From: Ancistrus triradiatus
Taxonomy: Eukaryota > Chordata > Actinopteri > Siluriformes > Loricariidae
Length of the DNA stretch: 64,000 nt
Assembly: GCA_025084515.1 (NCBI GenBank)
Contig: JAJAGP010001650.1
Location: forward strand, 107,762 to 171,761
Reading direction: 5' to 3'
Shown: positions 24,635 through 37,478 of the stretch, piece by piece
Layout of the letters: each line of letters begins with the position of its first letter
Numbering within the stretch: position 1 is the stretch's first letter
The notes under the pieces: generated by a model
Database searches by the model: none
What the model saw: the letters and a program-made list of their open reading frames with translations, nothing else
What the model was told of the DNA's origin: nothing
Made by a program: the position numbers and the translations under genes

Positions 24635-25289
24635 TATGTATGCACAATAACATGCATGTTTACGTATGTATATCTACATCCTGCTTCTTCTGCACTCTAC
24701 ACTTTAATATATTGCACCTTAGCATTATTGCACACTTATTATTCCACATTGGAATTACCTCAATAGTTGAACCTTAATTCACATTCAGATTATTTTAGAT
24801 TCTTGGCATACTGTGAATACTGTGAATACTTTTTAAAATACTTCTTTAAATATATATTTCTGTAGTAATGTTTATAAACATTCACTATTTTTAAATGTTG
24901 CTGTTGTTTTGTATTACTGCACATCTGGAGTAAGGGGAAAAGAAATTTCGAACATCTGTGTAATTACGTGCATTAATTCCATGGCCTGATTGACAATAAA
25001 GTTCACTTTGACTTTGACTTTTTTGTTGTTTTTGAAGTAAAGCAACTGTTTATTGTTTAGATTTTTATATTCAAATCTCTTAAATCAATTAAATGTATAT
25101 ATATTTTTTACTTTAACAAAGAACTCAAAAGACAAGTCAATTTAAAGTAATTATTAATTTTATAATATAATTCTTGTTTTTAAATTTGAAAGAAATTTAA
25201 GATTTTTTTCTCAGGAACAGTTATGACACTTTTAACCCGTGGAAGCTGCGGTGCCTGTGCCTGTAGAACACGGGGTGCAGTCATATGTG

Positions 25290-25510
25290 TAGTCTAGATG
25301 GAACTCCATTACACTGCCAGCAGGGGTAGCTGTTGCAGTACCAGTGGATTATCCCCTGACTTTCCTCATTGTCAAACACAGCCAACTTTTGTTTGCGTGT
25401 TGTTGACCCAGTCGGAAGGCAGCACTGGGACTCAAACCTGGGTCACACTTGAAGCAGGTTCAAAATTGGAATTATTTATCTATCTAATTATGAAGATTAG
25501 AATCCGTTAA
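25290..25510 (-). mobile_element. Possible SINE remnant
   Basis: On the minus strand, GACCCAGGTTTGAGTCCC at about 25427-25444 is a B-box-like tRNA T-arm, as in the remnants near 13.9 and 33.75 kb. The rest is too degraded to classify. Confidence 0.3.
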
Positions 25511-25927
25511 AAATGTTTTCAACAGTTTAAGTGCAGTATAGTTTATGCACACACGCATTCAAGCACATTCAGTCACTCGCACTGGGACACTTTAGATTAT
25601 CTATAGGCACATGAATACAAAACATATACAACACTACCACCTAGTGTAGAGTGCAGCTAAAGTCGCTTAAATTATTAACAGTAACAATTCTGATTTATAG
25701 TTTATGTAATGTCTTATAATTATTATTGTTTAATTTTTGTAGCTTTCAGGTGTTTAAAAAATGAAATTTATATGTTTATATTTATATGTTTTACGTTTGT
25801 AAATTCTGTAGATGTTTGGCAAAAAAATCGAAAAAGAAAATCTGACAAAGGCTGTTTATGAAATGATGTTATATTACATTAAAATGGCACTTTCATTTTC
25901 ACTTATATTTTTCACTTCTTTAGGTAC

Positions 25928-26970
25928 ACCTGTTCAACTGCTCGTTAACGAAAATATCTATACAGCCAATCACATGGCAGGAACTCAGTGCATTTAGGCA
26001 TGTAGACATGCCCAAGAGAGATGCTGAAGTTCTAACCGAGCATCAGAATGGGGAAGAGAGGTGATTTAAGTGACTTTGAATGTGGAATGATTGTTGGTCT
26101 AGACGGGCTGGTCTGAGTATTTTAGAAACTGCTGATCTACTGGCATTTTCACACACAGTGCCATCTCTAGGGTTTAACAGAGAAGGGTGTGAAAAAGACA
26201 AAATATCCAGTGACGGCTGTTCACTAGGTCAAAAAGACCTTGTTGATGCCAGAGGTAAGAGAATGGCCAGACTTGTTTGAGTTGATAGAAAAAGAACAGT
26301 AACTCAAATAACCACTCGTTACAACCTAGGTATGCAGAAGAGCATCTCTGAACACACAACACGTCAAACCTTGAAGCAGATGGGCAGAAGACGGCAGCAG
26401 AAGACCACAATGGTTGCCTCTCCTGTCAGCTAAGAATGGACAACTGAGCCTGCAATTCACACGGGCTCACCAAAATTGGACAATAGAAGATTGGAAAAAC
26501 GTTGCCTGGTCTGATGAGTGTCGATTTCTGCTGCGACATTTGGATGCTCGGGTCAGAATTTGGCATAAACAACATGGACACATGGATCCATATTGCCTTG
26601 TATTTACAGTTCAAGCTGCTGGTGGTGTAATGGTGTGGGGATATTTTCCTGGCATATTTTGGGCTCAATACCAAATGAGCATTCTTTTATGACCAAAGTA
26701 TCTTCTGATGGCTACTAAAGCAGGATAACACAACTAGTTTCAACACAACTAGTAACAAACTAGTTTATTGAACATAACAGTGCGTTCACTGTACTCAAAC
26801 AGTCTCCACAGTCACCAGATTTCAATCCAATAGAGCGCCTTTGGATACGGAAACGTCAAGATGGACCAGCGCCTTGTTTTCAGCACCTTGTTGAATGTAT
26901 GCCACGAGGAATTAAGAGGGTCCAATCTGGTGCTAACAATGTGTAGGCTACCTAATGAAGTTTGAGTATA
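25928..26970 (+). mobile_element. Decayed Tc1-like transposon of a different subfamily
   Basis: Recognisable transposase pieces on the plus strand include a start region MGKRGDLSDFECG (about 26048), helix-turn-helix sequence RAGLSILETADLLAFSHT (about 26108) and the catalytic-region stretch FTRAHQNWTIEDWKNVAWSD (about 26456-26515, first Asp in AWSDE). A late segment near 26830 encodes the SPDFNPIERL box with its Glu. Stops, frameshifts and a large deletion between about 26690 and 26760 make it a relic. It lies just upstream of the myosin promoter. Confidence 0.8.
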
Positions 26971-27339
26971 ACGTTCATAATGTCCTGAACAGAGAACAGT
27001 CCTGACTGACAGAAATGTGTTTTATTTTGAAGCTAAACAAATATTAACGTAGGCTATTTAGCTACAGGAACACACGGTAAATAAAAATACCTAACAACTT
27101 CCCTCATACAAAAAGTGTGTCTCTGTGCTTGAGTGAAAACCGAGCTGAGGTAACATGCAAAATAGTGTCGCTTTTTGACCCTGATGGCCTTCCATAGGGT
27201 GGAGATCGGTAGACGGTAACAGCTAGGAAGTGTGGAAGAAGGCTCGGTGCCAGAAGTTTGTAGCACCTGAACTAAACTTGTTGTAGTTCGTTTCATTTTC
27301 GGTCACAAACCTGATTTATGACTGCCCGATTACCTTAGT

Positions 27340-27486
27340 TAGGTATTATTAGCCTATTCAGAGCGCGCGCCTTGCTTTATTGGCCGCGCAGGTGTTCATG
27401 ACAGGTCGTAAGGAAGGAAGGAAAGAAGTGGATTTGTTTCCCCTCGGTAGGGATCAGGGCTGGAATGGGAAGCCTCATTAAGTCAG
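27340..27486 (+). promoter_or_regulatory. Probable promoter and non-coding first exon of the myosin IX gene
   Basis: A small GC-rich island (GAGCGCGCGC at 27361) with an inverted CCAAT box (ATTGG, 27379-27383) precedes a stretch ending AAGTCAG|GTGAGT, a strong splice donor at 27486/27487. The next acceptor in the plus direction that leads to the start codon is at 28148. Transcription start is not determined. Confidence 0.45.
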
Positions 27487-28085
27487 GTGAGTCCCACATT
27501 AAACGGTTATCTAGCGCCAGTTGTGTCGGTCAGACTTTCTGCTGATCGACGCAGCATTATTAGGACGCAGCCCAGGTGTTTCGGACACCTGTGGGAGAGG
27601 TGTAGGAATGACGACGTTGCACGAGAACGAGTCGAAAGTCTTCTGTTTGTTCCTTGTGTGCGTGTGTTTACAGTACAGAGATTGCGTTAGGCGGCGTTTT
27701 CACTTACTTTCTAATCGATAGTTTGTCTAGTAATACGAAATAAGACCTTTTTCATTTTATACCTTTAAAAGTCGCGTTCTGGGTGTTTAAGGTGGGTATC
27801 TGGTCTTATGTGTTCTTTAACTTTTTTATGTGTGTTTTGAAAGAAATTGAGGAAGCGAAATCTAATTTGTTTATTTATCAGTGCATTACATGAAGATAGT
27901 AGCCTATATATATCTGCTTCTTTTTTTAAGTCCTTGAATTGAAAGACCTACTAATTTTACTTTGAGTGAATGACCATTAAAGGTCTAAGATGATTTAAAA
28001 TGAGGTGGATTTCTACCTTTGCTCTTTCTACAGTAGATACAACAAGTGTGGACATGCTCTTTCTTTCTTTCGGCATTCCCTCCCT

Positions 28086-28120
<35 letters not shown>

Positions 28121-28148
28121 CCTCTACATGCTCTTTCTCCATTTTCAG

Positions 28149-28905
28149 GTTCTCACTGACATGAGGTGTTGTGAAGATGAGCCTCGCAGAAAGCAAGCGC
28201 ACTGGAGAGTATGTCTTGAGGATCTACATCAGTCAATCTCTGAACGTCCGTTCGAGCTACACCGTGAAGGTCTGGAGGGACACCACGGTCGTCCTGGTGG
28301 TCCAGAGCCTGGTGAAGGCGTTGCATCTCAACCAGTCCCGAAGCTACGAGCTGGTGGAGGTGAGGAGGGACAGGGAAGAACAGAAGCGCCTCCTCCGGGC
28401 AGATGAGAGTCCGGTGGAACGGATGCTGCTCTGGCCAGAGGATCATGAGCAAAGCCAGAGATGTTATTTCGCCCTCCAGGAGGGTAAATGGGATGCCTTT
28501 CGAGAGCCTCAAGATCTGTGCTGCCTGCCGGTGCTTGATGAGAAGAGCGTCCTCGACACCCTGCACCGGCGCTTCAACAATAAGCTGATCTACACGTACG
28601 CCAGCAACATCCTGGTGGCCATCAACCCCTTCAAGTTCCTCCCCATCTACAATCCCAAAGACGTGGAGATGTATGAGAACTGTGCCCTGGGATCTAAGGA
28701 GCCTCACATCTTCGCCATTGCGAACGCCGCCTTCCGCACCATGCTGAGCAAACGGAAAAACCAGTGCATCGTCATTTCCGGAGAAAGTGGATCGGGAAAA
28801 ACCCAGAGCACCAACTTCTTGATCCACTGTCTGACCGCGCTCAGCAGGAAAGGATGCACTAGCGGCGTGGAGCGCACCATCTTGGGAGCCGGACCTGTCC
28901 TTGAG
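28149..28905 (+). CDS. myo9b: myo9b exon 2: start codon, RA-like domain and first part of motor
   Basis: Acceptor TTTTCAG at 28148, ATG at 28177, donor after GTCCTTGAG at 28905; 243 codons, phase 0. Residues about 10-100 form a ubiquitin-fold Ras-association-like domain (EYVLRIYISQSL ... LVEVRRD ... ADESPVERMLLWP). From about 105 the motor starts with the myosin IX stretch YTYASNILVAINPFKFLPIY (near residue 137). The ATP-binding P-loop GESGSGKTQSTNFL is at 202-215. One large exon carrying RA plus early motor is unusual among the otherwise small exons of this gene. Confidence 0.93.
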
Positions 28906-31900
28906 GTAATAATTTTGATGTTCTGGTCTGAAAAAAGAAGGGGTACATTAACATTTTACTTCTAATGTCAGGAACAGAATGGTTGTAACGTGGCATGGTT
29001 GCTGGTGCTAGACGGCTTGGTCGGAGTGTTTCAGAAAACTGGGGGTCCTGACTGAGAACAGTGAAGGGGACTAACAAAGTATGTAGAGAAACAGATGGAC
29101 TGCAGTCTGCAACTACAAAGTGCATCTATGTGGCATCTGTGTGGTACTCGGATTACGAAATCTGATAAAGAGAGCTGGAATTTACCTCAGTAATTGGATT
29201 TCTCAGACCATCTATACCCATACTACGATTTCAATCAATTCTCTCAGTCTGATCATGAGCGCAACGTAACACGAGAGTGTAACACGGTTGCCAGGTCCAC
29301 TTTCATTCATAGAGACTTTGCTACCTTTTGAGGTTGTTTCCGTAGACCTGGTTGTTTTTTAACTCGCAGGATCTGGAAACCAGACTTAAATGCACTTAAG
29401 AGTTACCGAACACTTTGTGGAGACTCAAAAGCAGTATATGGTTCCTAATATTAAAAATGTAGGTTTTCAGCACATTTTTGTGAGATTTGTGGCTGGTTGC
29501 AAAGTGGAAATCCATTTCTTACGTGAGTTTTGTAAACCCCGGAGGTTTCCCCATTATGTGATTACTCAAGCGCATGTACACTCTGATTTGATTGCTGACA
29601 AAATCTGATTTTCGGCAGTTATCGGATTATGAAGTGCATGTAAACGCACTCTAAAGGTGGAAAAGGGAGCAAACCTATTTGTAGTAATATGAATTAAAGT
29701 CAGGGGAGTTCATAAAGTTACTAGGGAAGATTGGGATGAAAGTCATTAGGGGAAGGGAGGATGGGTTTCATGGGGAAATTTGCAAGGTTGTGTGAGAAAG
29801 GTCAAAGGAGGTGAACGAAGGAGGGAATCATTAGTGGTGTTGAATGATGAGTAAAGGGATGAGGGATGTAAATACTAATGGAAATTAACAAGGAAACAAA
29901 CATCGTAAGTGAGAGTCATAAAAGTTGTCAAGGAGCCCAAAGAAAATAGAAAAAGTCAATGGTGGGGGGTTATTTAAGTGTGCAAAGCGAGCATGGGTAA
30001 ACATGCTGTGACAGTGCTGTCACACTGATTAACCACTGACCAACCATTCAGATATTTAACATTTGCATAATACATTCAAAATTGCGATCATGTTAGTTTT
30101 TATGACTTTTTATGTCAAGTCACTGTTTTATGTCTTGTTGTTGTTTATGTTATTGGACTCTACGGCATTTGGAGGACGGCTCCAGCTAAAATTTCATTGT
30201 ATATACAATGACAATGAAGACATCTACGTTCTACTATCTAATATGTAATATTAGTGTTGTTTCATAATAAGGAAAGTCATCAGAGGAAGTAAGAAATCAC
30301 GAGGTGGCAAAGTCACTTCGACTAGGAAGGGAAGTGGTTCAGGAAAAGTCAGTAAGGGTATGAATCACCAAGATGAAAAGGGAGCCAACTTGCTAGGGAA
30401 AGTTGGCAAGGCCCAAAGACAAGTGAGGTCTGCAAAATCAGTGGGGAACCAAGAGAAGTCCACAAATTTAACAAGGAAACAAAGTCATTAGGAAACGATA
30501 ACAGTCAGCAAGAGAGTGAAATCATTTAGGGAAAGTTAAGAGGGGAAGCCAGTGGGGAAGGGGGTGAGGGTAAGTATCAATTTTAGGCATTACTTTTAAG
30601 TCTCCATTTCATTCATTCTTTTGTTTGTTGGTCCATTTATTCATTCGTTTATAGTAAGCATTTCATCCTGGTGAGGCTATCCTGAAACTCTGCACGAGGT
30701 GGGACCATTGGACCGGTCTACTGCAGGGCATCCTGAACACACGTACTGTGTACTCCAGTGATGAACACACATTCCAGTCTCTGCACAAATGGCATGTAAC
30801 TAATGATGTCACCCTGTTGTTAGAGAGCAGGAACAACCATTAGTCACTCTTCAGTTATATTAGTAGAAGCAGGAATAGGTTAGGCGGTGATCACATGATC
30901 GAGGATTTTCTCCCGAAAACCTGCTTACTTAAATGTATGAACTGTGAACTGTGGGTTGCTGAGCAAATCAGGGGTTTCTTTAATTGCTGGGAGTTGGTGA
31001 AGTAGTGTTGGGAGTTCATTAGGCGATGGGAGGGTTGGTGGGTTAGTCAGGGGAGTTTTAGTTGATGGGTGGATTGAGTGGTTTGTTACCTTGGTTAGTC
31101 AGTGTTTGAGAGCTAACTTGTCGGGTTAACTCGTGGGATTTTTTGTGTAATGCGCGAGTGGATTATTCACAAGCTTAACTAGTAGGTTCGTAAGGTTCGT
31201 CGGGGTGTTTATTAGTTAAAAGGTTGGTTAGGTTAAGGGGATTCATGAGTTGTTGAGTGGGGTGATTTGCTCATGTAGGAAAAGCTTCACGGAGGTGAAA
31301 TCATTATGACCAAACGGGCGATAATGTTACAGAGAAATGAATCCTCAGTGCTGAGTGACAGAATGGCGTGAGGGCTTAACGAAGTCCTGCTAACTGCATG
31401 AATGCCTCTGCATTTAATATTGCAAGTAAAAGAAAACAACACGAGTGTTGGAACCAGCTGAACCTGTTCACCAGTAGAATCTCTTCACCCTTTCGTTAAT
31501 AGCTACAAATAATCTTTCCGATAGAAATCAGGTTTGATTAGGACTGTAGCTCGGATTGGCTGACTTTATTTCATTTTACATTTCAGGCCTAGGGAATTCC
31601 TTGTTTTGTGTTTCCTTGTATGGAATGGAAACACGATTGTGAAACCTGCTTTTGTTGACTGCTCTGTGGGTGTTGCTTATCAGGCAGCGGTAGTTAAGAG
31701 AATTATGTGGCATCGCTCCAGGCTAAGCGCGTAGATCTGTGGGTAAACATTGGCACCAGTCCCAGCGGTCTTCTGTCTGATTCATGATGATATCTGAACT
31801 TTCTAGAATGGTGCTTTTTTAATTTCTGGAAATGAAAATGTGGGTTGTGCAGCTTGATTAAAATAGAGACAGTTTCCTCATTCCTTTCAACTCTCTAACT

Positions 31901-34652
31901 CATTGGAAGCCACATCCTCTTTAGTCTTGGTCTTCTAGGCTCTGGATTTGACCCTCATACCTTGATCAAGGCTTGAAAGTCCCTGTTGGGACTTTATTAC
32001 TGTCATAAATGTCATAAATATCAATTTAATACAGTGGACTACAAACTGCTCCTACAAGTTAGGTGTCAAACAACATGACCAAAAAACAAAGTAACGTGCT
32101 CAGTGTCAGTGTCGTCGTGTAACCTGAGGAGTGCCTTGGTAGCCTCATAACGTGGTACACATATGTGTTCACGTTAATCATATTCGTATGTACACAAGTG
32201 CTGCCCTGGACCAAGAAGAAGCCCAAGCCATCTTTATTAGCCCTGGAATTCATTGACGCCAGATGGCAATAAAATGTCCTGGTATGTACTGATATCCTTT
32301 GAAGTCCTGGCGTCCTCTGATGTAATCCGCCCCTGAATTTTTTTCCCAATTGCTGAGGGAACGAGGCTACAGCAACAAACTGAAGGATCTGCAGTGCTCA
32401 ACTGTCCCACCCACAAATCTGACGTTAAGCCAACCATCAACTACTAAGTTCTCAAGAAGAATAGCACGGATAACCGACTCCACAAAGTTACCCTGTTCTT
32501 TAATAACAACCTGCTATCCTTTTTCAAAAATGGGTGGGATTAGACAGGCTTCCCATGCTGTCGTACGTGACACAATAAAAGCTCAACCATAACTTTTTAC
32601 TAGACCGTGAACATGTCATTCTGAGCCAACATTTGGTAAATAGCCTGCAAACTATGCAGGAAGCCTGCCGGAATCTCTGTCCCCTAAGAGTGAGACAATT
32701 TGGCTGAACGACACTGTTTTTTGCCTATGGGTCCCGACACGGGCTCTAACCAGGCCCATGTAAGCATGACCCTATTCCTGCCATTGATAACCACTGGTGC
32801 TGGCAAGTTTGAACCAAAATACCGACTCCAAACATGGGCCCCCTAGATAAGACTAATTGGTGCGATCTTCCAAAGATGATGCACGTATTCCAGTCCAGTC
32901 GGGGGCAATAATGCGAGGGTAGGGTATGCCAATCGCCATTAAAACCTGAAGAAGAACTAGGGTGTGATCATAAGCTCTCTAGTATATTATATTATATTAT
33001 TATATCATTATATTAAGTATATGTGTTAGTCTATGGGTGTGATCTCAGACACTCCCTCAGTCTTGGCGCCGCTGTCCCAGAGATAAGACATGCCGAAACT
33101 GTGTTTGCCTCAGTGGTAAAGTTTCAATGTATTTTCTCTTATTTCATGCATTTGTTTATTAATAAGATCTTTACAGGCATGACAAACCGCTGGGGCTTGG
33201 TGCAGTCATCAGACCTCAGTTCTGTCAAAAAATATTTGGTGGAGGAGTGGGAGGAACCCTGATGAGGGCATATCCCAGAACCACAGGAGGAATGAGAACT
33301 GTAGAATGTCTAGGTGCCTAAAGAAAACATGTTAAAAAAGAAAAATAGCCAAACACCATCTGTACCTACCTTCGTTTAGCTCCCTCCCTCTTTCCACGAT
33401 GAATATTAGCCATGTAATAATATTCTACTAGTAATTCTAATTAGTCAGTATGGAACTTGTTCAGGTCTGGTCTTACCTGCTGCGTGAAGGGTGTTGCCTT
33501 GCTCAAAATACCAGAACAAGCACAAACAAAATCTGACATGCTTGGTCATGCTGGATTCTGAAAAAAAAACCCTACAGGCTTCTGAAGCTTTTGCACCTGA
33601 TCAGATGTAATGGGTGATTTAAAAAAAAACTCCACCAAAGCTTCTTCAGTATAAGATGGGTCATGGATGTCCCAGCAAAAGTGATCCTAACTGGCAACCC
33701 ACTTCTTAATCACAGCAGTAAAACACAGGATGGCACTGCCGGGACTCAAACCTGGGTCGCCGCCGTGGTGAGTTAGCGTGTTATACTTGCACCCAAACCC
33801 AGCGCTTTCTAGGGATGGTGACCCAGTGCCCCTGACCGGAAAAAAGTTAACTATTTTTCACCATGTTTGCAGGCTTTTGGAAATGCAAAGACGGCATACA
33901 ACAACAACTCGAGCCGCTTCGGGAAGTTCATCCAGGTGAACTTTTTGGAAGGAGGCATTGTTAGAGGGTGAGTGAGTCATGGTTGTGAGCGAATGATTCA
34001 CCGATTCAGATTCAAACTCTCGATAGTTTATTCTCGTTCTCTTATTCATTATTGGTATTATTGTTATACTTCTTGTATGAATGAATGTTTTCGGTTTGCA
34101 GAGCTACCATTGAGAAGTATCTGCTGGAGAAGTGTCGCCTGGTCTCTAGGAAAAGCAATGAGAGGTGATGCTTCTTATCTGTAAATCTCAAAATCTCTTA
34201 TTGCTGTATGTGCTTTTAGTTGAACAGCTGTAGTTATGTACCATATTTCTCTTGAAAAACTGTTAAAGGAAGATCCTCAAAATATTCTCCAGAAGTGTTA
34301 GCACTTTTGGTAAAGATGGATAAAAAAATGAAACTAGCTTTATACTCTGGGCTCTTACATAAAGCAAACGAAGGCTGCACAGAACTAACACGGGGATGGA
34401 TGGATGGATGGATTTTTGTGGTTCTGTTACGTTGAATTCCATTTGTGGATACGGGGGTGTGAATCACAAGGAGAGATGAGAAGCTGAATTATATATACTT
34501 GGTGAGGCCCATTACAAAAACCAGAAACCAAATCAAAAGAGGGAGAGGTTTTATTTTTATTGAGGATGAAGTGAGGAAAAGGGTTAGCAGCAGCATCCCT
34601 AGGCCACAGTTATCATTATGTCACTTGAACAAGACCATAATCCTATGCTTAA

Positions 34653-34690
<38 letters not shown>

Positions 34691-37401
34691 AGGAATTACC
34701 ATGTGTTTTATTACTTGTTGGTTGGATCTACTCAGGAGGAAAAAGAAGAATTTAAGCTATTAGATCCTGAAGATTATCAATACCTCAAACAGGTAGAACC
34801 TCAGCTTTAAATTAACCTGAAGCTTAAAGCACTTTAGAATTAAACCGATTAAAGGATACAGGAGATCGTTCTTCAAATAGGAACCGTTCTGGTTACTGGA
34901 ACAGTGCTATGTGCTATAGTACTTCAGTGTTATGTTTGTTCTGGTTATTGGAACTGCTGTGGGTATTTGAATGGTTCTGGTTATTGGAACAGTTCTGTGA
35001 TCTGGTTTTTCAGTGTTGGGAATATTCTAGGTAGTGGATCAGTTCTGGTTATTGGAACAAATCTTTAAACTGTAGTTTCTCAGTGTTAGGCTTGTTCTGG
35101 TTAATGGAACAGATATTGTTGTTCTTAAGTGTTGGGTTTGTTCTTTCTAATGGAATGGTTCCAGTAATTGGAACAGTATGCGTATTGTTGTTTTTAACTG
35201 TTTTGTTAGCTCTGTTTAATGAAACAGCTTTGGTAATTGGCATAGTTCTGGTTATTGGAACACTTCTCTGGGTTGTAGTTCTTAAGTATTGGATTGTTCT
35301 TTGTAATGGAATGGTTCCAATAATTGGAACAGTTCTCCCTGCTGTTGTTCATAAGTGTTGAGTTTGTTAATTTTAATGGAATGGTCCCAGTGATTGGAAC
35401 AGTTCTCTGTGCTGTAGTTCTTAAGTATTGGGTTGTTCTTTATAATGGAATAGTTCTGGTTATTGAAACAGTTCTGTGTTGTAGTTCTTAACTGTTGGGT
35501 TTATTCTTTTCCAGTAATTGGAACAGTTTGCTTGTTGTAGTTCTTAAATGTTGGGTTCGTTCTTTATATAATGGAATGGTTCCAGTAATCGGAACAGTTT
35601 ACGTGCTGTAGTTTTTAAGTGTTGGGTTCGTTCTGTTTAATGAAACAGCTTTTGTAATTGGAATAGTTCTGGTTATTGGAACAGTTCTCTGTGCTGTAGT
35701 TCATAAGTGTTGAGTTTGTTCTGTTTAATGGAACTGCTTTAGTAGTCGGAATGGTTCCGATTATTGGAATGATTATTTGTGTTGTAGTTTGTTCTGTTAT
35801 TGAATTGTTTTAATGGTTCTGTGTTCTGGTACTTGCGTATTGGGTGTGTTCTGGTTAATGGATCCGTTCTGGTTTTGGACCAGTTCTCTGTGCTCTGGTT
35901 CTTCAGTATTGTTTTGGTTCTGGTTATTTGGAATTGTTCAGTATTTTAGTTCTTCGGTGCAGGGTTTTCTTTTATTTTGAGAACAGCTCCCTTTATGTTG
36001 CGTTGGTCCTTGAGTGTTGGGTTTGTTCTCAGTCAGAGGAACCTAAAGATCCTCCTCTGCAGGATAATCCAAGTCTGGAGGATCAAGCCGAGATGAAATC
36101 CGAGTTCAAAAGGCTTCATCTGGCCATGGAGATGGTTGGCTTCCTGCCTGCCACCAGGAAACAGTGAGTAAACTGAGGGAAAAACTCAGCCTACAGTGTG
36201 GGGATTATTAAGAGAAGAAATCAGCTTAATCAGATAAGCAGAGTAAAGGAGAGCATAAATGATTTGAAAATCTTATCTGTGTGTTGCCAGATATTAGTGT
36301 ATAAAGTTTTGACTTTGATTGAATTTTCTTGTTTGTGCAGAATTTTCTCCGTTCTTTCAGCGATTCTGCATCTGGGAAATGTGACATACAGACCGAAGCC
36401 AGATGGGGACGGAGTGACTGTGGGACCCGCAGACGTTCTGGAAACTCTGTCTCAACTTCTGAAGGTAAAACAACTTTAGAAACGACTGCAGATCCTATTC
36501 TACAGACCTGAAGATTTTAGTCATCTTATATTTCATTAAATATACAGTCATTTTTATGTTATTCATATGTACTGTTTGTAATTTCTTGAGTGTTAATCAA
36601 TGTAAGAAGCTATAAATATAAAAATGTATGCATTAATAAATAAGTGTATATTAAATAAATACACTTATTTATATGCTTTTTTTTAATTTAAAAAGTAAAT
36701 GTCTGTGTTGTGTATAATTTAGAGTTGGATATAGAATAATTTTTATGCAAGGATTTTTAAAAAATATAATTCCTTTAAATAATTATGTATTTTATCTAAT
36801 TTATTTGTTTATATTTATAATAATTTATTTATTTCTATTTATTGATAGTTTGATTGTACACCGATGATTTTTATAAGAACAATATTGAACAAACACTAGA
36901 ATTAATAATAAAAATATTAATAAAAATGACTGCAGAATCCATCAATGTATTTTTGTTAGCTAAAAGAAAAGTCGCGTGATCGTTTCGCTAGGTTCTTGAT
37001 GAAGCAGTGACAATAATAAAGGTTCTGTTCTAAATGCAGGTCAGGCGGGAGCTGCTGGTGGAAGCTCTGACCAAGAGAAAGGCCATGACGTCCAACGACG
37101 TCCTCGTCCTGAACTACTCTCTCAATGAGGTCAGACTCCGCCCCCTCCAATGACATCACGCTGTCGGACGGATGTGTTATTGCTTTCGTGGTTGTGTTGC
37201 AGGCGATCACAGCGAGAGACTCGATGGCTAAATCTCTGTACAGCTGTCTGTTTGATTGGATCGTCCTGCGCATTAACCATGCCCTGCTCAACAAACACGA
37301 CGCCCAGGAGGCCTTCCAGGTACCCGCAATGCATTATGGGATCTGTAGTTCTTTCTCTGGTTAATTACAATAAGTACATCATTCTGATGTGACTGATGTT
37401 T

Positions 37402-37478
<77 letters not shown>

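Larger units (their letters stand above)
20930..25021 (+). mobile_element. LINE 3' end, split by a later Tc1 insertion
   Basis: 20935-21004 translates to the end of a reverse-transcriptase-type ORF2, ...SFFPQAVKLLNSFKK followed by TAG. After the interruption (about 21048-24634) the same element's 3' UTR resumes and ends at about 24985-25021 with GACAATAAAGTTCACTTTGACTTTGACTT, a repeated-TTTGACT tail typical of fish non-LTR elements. It is strongly 5'-truncated. The exact clade (CR1/L2/Rex-like) is not settled. Confidence 0.6.

Noticed and set aside
28153..28827. 224-residue minus-strand open frame opposite myo9b exon 2
   Set aside because: Antisense shadow of the GC-rich coding exon; the plus strand has the clear myosin motifs.
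32059..32592. Overlapping open frames of 80-96 residues in myo9b intron 2
   Set aside because: No motif, no splice support; sequence looks like an old repeat that I cannot classify.
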